From Chara braunii (Eukaryota; Streptophyta; Charophyceae; Charales; Characeae): a stretch of 34,574 nucleotides of DNA. Below the pieces are notes generated by a model that did no database searches, was not told the DNA's origin, and saw only the letters and a program-made list of their open reading frames with translations. Position numbers and translations under genes: made by a program. Every line of letters starts with the position of its first letter. Positions within the stretch are counted from its first letter, which is position 1. This document shows positions 32,792 to 34,574 of the stretch, piece after piece. Where the stretch lies: positions 7,808,732 through 7,843,305 of the forward strand of contig BFEA01000001.1 in NCBI GenBank assembly GCA_003427395.1, given 5' to 3'.

Positions 32792-34239
32792 GAGTTCCAC
32801 GGAGACTTCGTCACCGCCGGTTGTGGACTCGTCACGTGACGAATCAATACTGACGACCTCCACTGGTTCCTTATCATATTTCTTCCCAAACGCATTCTTA
32901 GTTCGAAATTGCACGATATCCTCAATCATATCGTCCACTTTTTCGGCCTTCAGCCCCGCCTCCTTGCAGATTTGTTCCAACGCAGACTTCCTCAACATCT
33001 TCAGAAACTTGGTTTGCTCCTCGACAAACGTAGTACGATCATTATCTCCATGCTTGGGCTATTCCTCACGGTGCGGTGTACGCCTCAACCCCTCCCGATT
33101 TGGAGTGGCCTTCCTTCCTTTTCGGGCTTCCAAAGAGCCACAGCCTCCAATCTCTCCTTCAAATTCGTTCCTCCCGGCGTCCTCTCCCTTCCCGCCTCAT
33201 TAGCATTCAGTTTGCTCATCTGCTTGTGCAGATTGATGACCTCCATCTCAGCTTGCGCCTTCTTTTTCTTAAGCGTCTCCACTTCCACGAAATCCGCTCT
33301 GCGCAAACTTTGCAGCTTCCTATATTCAGATTTCCAATTTTCTTGTTCCTGATCCTTGTCGCACGTTCGACGCGGCTTAGGTGACGCACGTGCGTTAGTA
33401 TCCGGGGGGGTAGACATAGTGATGCTGCCTCGCTTGTTTCCTGGCCGCAATGCCTCATCCTTCCATTGACGCGCTTCAATACGAAGATCTTCCAACTGCC
33501 TCTTAAGCCCAGCCAACTCCTGCTCCTTAACTGCCGATTCACGCAGTTGCTGGATCTCATGCTTGAGTGCCACAATCTCGTCTCTCTTACTCTCCTTCTC
33601 GTTCACCTGCTTACATAACTCCAAAATCTCCCGCTCGAGCTTGCAGACTTCCCCACCGTCTAGATCACCTCGCAACGCCCGCTTAAGCTCTTCGTTTTCC
33701 CACTTCAGCCTGGCGACCTCGTCCTCCCCCTTCGTATTACATTCCCCCTCAGTCTGGCGATTGACCTTGACCGACTGGCACACCGCCTCCATTCGTTTAT
33801 CGATCCTCGCAGCCATTTCTAATTTCAACTTCTCACGCTCTTTCCTTCACTCCTCCTTTCTCTCTACCTCCTCCTTGGTCTTCCTAGCTCTTTCTTCCTC
33901 CTCCTTTAGCTTAGATTCTCTCTTCGTGCCCGCCAAATACTTATTATACACCTTCTCAAGCCCCTCCCGATTGGTCTTCCAAAAATTGTTACGTGGCGGC
34001 CCCCCATACTAGTAACCATTATTACGGTATCCACCTCCAGTATTACCAGCTGTTAGCTGAGCCGCCGCATCTCCATTCGCTGCAGGTGCATAAAGCGCGA
34101 GCAGAGGCTGCCCAGTAGGGACCGCGTTAGCGCCGGTCGCCGGAGGCCGTTGACCACCGAATCGTTGTGGACATTCTCGACAGAAATGATGAGGCGAACC
34201 GCAATTATAGCAGCTACGAGAAGGAAACATACCCGCCAT
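32789..34239 (-). pseudogene. PLE ORF1: CCHC zinc-knuckle and coiled-coil protein
   Basis: The likely start is ATG 34239 (MAGMFPSRSCYNCG); an earlier in-frame ATG at 34299 precedes a (GAATA)4 tract. Zinc knuckle: C10-x2-C13-x4-H18-x4-C23. An Ala/Gly-rich stretch follows, then long heptad-like Glu/Lys/Leu coiled coils across about 33970-33200, and a short tail (KNAFGKKYDKEPVEVVSIDS) to TAG at 32791-32789. Same-frame stops: TAG 34009-34011, TGA 33847-33849. A frameshift near 33100 moves to the final frame, which has one more TAG (33059-33061). By analogy with LINE ORF1 and Gag proteins it probably bound element RNA and multimerised. I cannot name a family for the coiled-coil part. Confidence 0.75.
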
Positions 34240-34245
34240 AGTGCA

Positions 34246-34265
34246 GAATAGAATAGAATAGAATA
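34246..34265. repeat. (GAATA)4 microsatellite
   Basis: Four exact pentanucleotide units just upstream of the likely ORF1 start codon, in the PLE leader. Confidence 0.95.
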
Positions 34266-34389
34266 GAAGAGGATGAAGGTGGGAGTAATAGAGGAACAAC
34301 GCAGTGTGTCTAAAAGAGTCACCGTCTCATATCAGCCCGCAACCGAGCCATGCTCCCGTAGTCTAATTTGTACGGGGGTTACAACGTTG

Positions 34390-34481
34390 AAAGGATGGTT
34401 GAAGCAACTTCATGAATCCCATCAAGCATCAAAAAGATTGCAAATCGTCGACACACAAGGCTGCCTGTAGACGAAACCAAC

Positions 34482-34574
<93 letters not shown>
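34390..34574 (-). repeat. PLE pseudo-LTR, upstream copy (truncated by window)
   Basis: 34390-34485 matches 29052-29160, then an (AG)n of about 88 bases runs off the window. If the repeat is complete, a second hammerhead should lie about 150 bases beyond the end of this tract. Confidence 0.85.

Larger units (their letters stand above)
29052..34574 (-). mobile_element. Penelope-like retroelement with N-terminal GIY-YIG, decayed
   Basis: In minus-strand order: upstream terminal repeat (cut by the window edge), ORF1 (CCHC knuckle, coiled coil), ORF2 (GIY-YIG then RT), 3' UTR, hammerhead ribozyme, (CT)n and downstream terminal repeat. Direct repeats at both ends, an RT of PLE/telomerase flavour (GIPMGK, VDD) and a hammerhead inside the repeat are together characteristic of PLEs. 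The GIY-YIG lies before the RT, as reported for Chlamys/Naiad-type PLEs and opposite to canonical Penelope. At least 5.5 kb is visible; nine in-frame stops and two frameshifts make it inactive as read. Confidence 0.87.

Noticed and set aside
663-34239. Reassigned stop codons (TAG/TAA read as Gln, as in some ulvophyte algae)
   Set aside because: NOP56 uses only ordinary Gln codons and ends in TGA, and TGA also interrupts the PLE, so decay explains the stops better.

Overview
The window reads as nuclear DNA of a plant-lineage eukaryote. The one gene that looks functional is NOP56. Around it lie plant-type L1-like LINEs (ORF1 with a DUF4283-like region and a CCHC knuckle, ORF2 ending in a zf-RVT motif), long (CT)n/(GA)n tracts, a 6.5-kb tandem array, and a Penelope-like retroelement (PLE). 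The mix suggests a streptophyte with a large, repeat-rich genome. A charophyte such as Chara is my guess from general flavour only. No bacterial-type operon structure is present.

Layout. 1-198: edge of an older element carrying a degenerate hammerhead ribozyme on the minus strand. 199-7048: a probably full-length but decayed LINE (LINE-A), bounded by an exact 13-bp target-site duplication. 7082-8256: palindromes, a small TA-flanked fold-back element and (CT)n. 8395-10032 (minus): intact intronless NOP56 with a telo-box just upstream and a minisatellite in its 5' flank. 10437-13529: no recognised gene; microsatellites and purine-rich low-complexity DNA. 13551-15697: a 5'-truncated, internally deleted LINE (LINE-B) with poly(A) and a diverged target-site duplication of about 21 bp. 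15838-22332: about 3.7 tandem copies of a 1.74-kb unit with no gene recognised. 22333-29051: unrecognised DNA holding a 470-bp inverted-repeat element and a dispersed repeat pair in opposite orientation.

29052 to the right edge (minus strand) is the most interesting object: a PLE whose ORF2 has its GIY-YIG endonuclease N-terminal to the reverse transcriptase (the permuted order described for Chlamys/Naiad-type PLEs). Upstream lies a separate ORF1 with a CCHC zinc knuckle and long coiled coils. Its ends are direct repeats of the pseudo-LTR kind, and a complete hammerhead ribozyme with a palindromic stem III sits in the downstream one. ORF1 and ORF2 touch at a TAGTG stop/start overlap. The copy is decayed (nine in-frame stops, two frameshifts), yet nearly all reading-frame homology is preserved, so the architecture is readable.

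The mobile elements do not form a pathway with NOP56. What connects them is repeated insertion and decay in one neighbourhood. Most premature stops in the LINE and the PLE are TAG or TGA, as expected if CAG (CHG) and CGA (CG) codons lost methylated cytosines.
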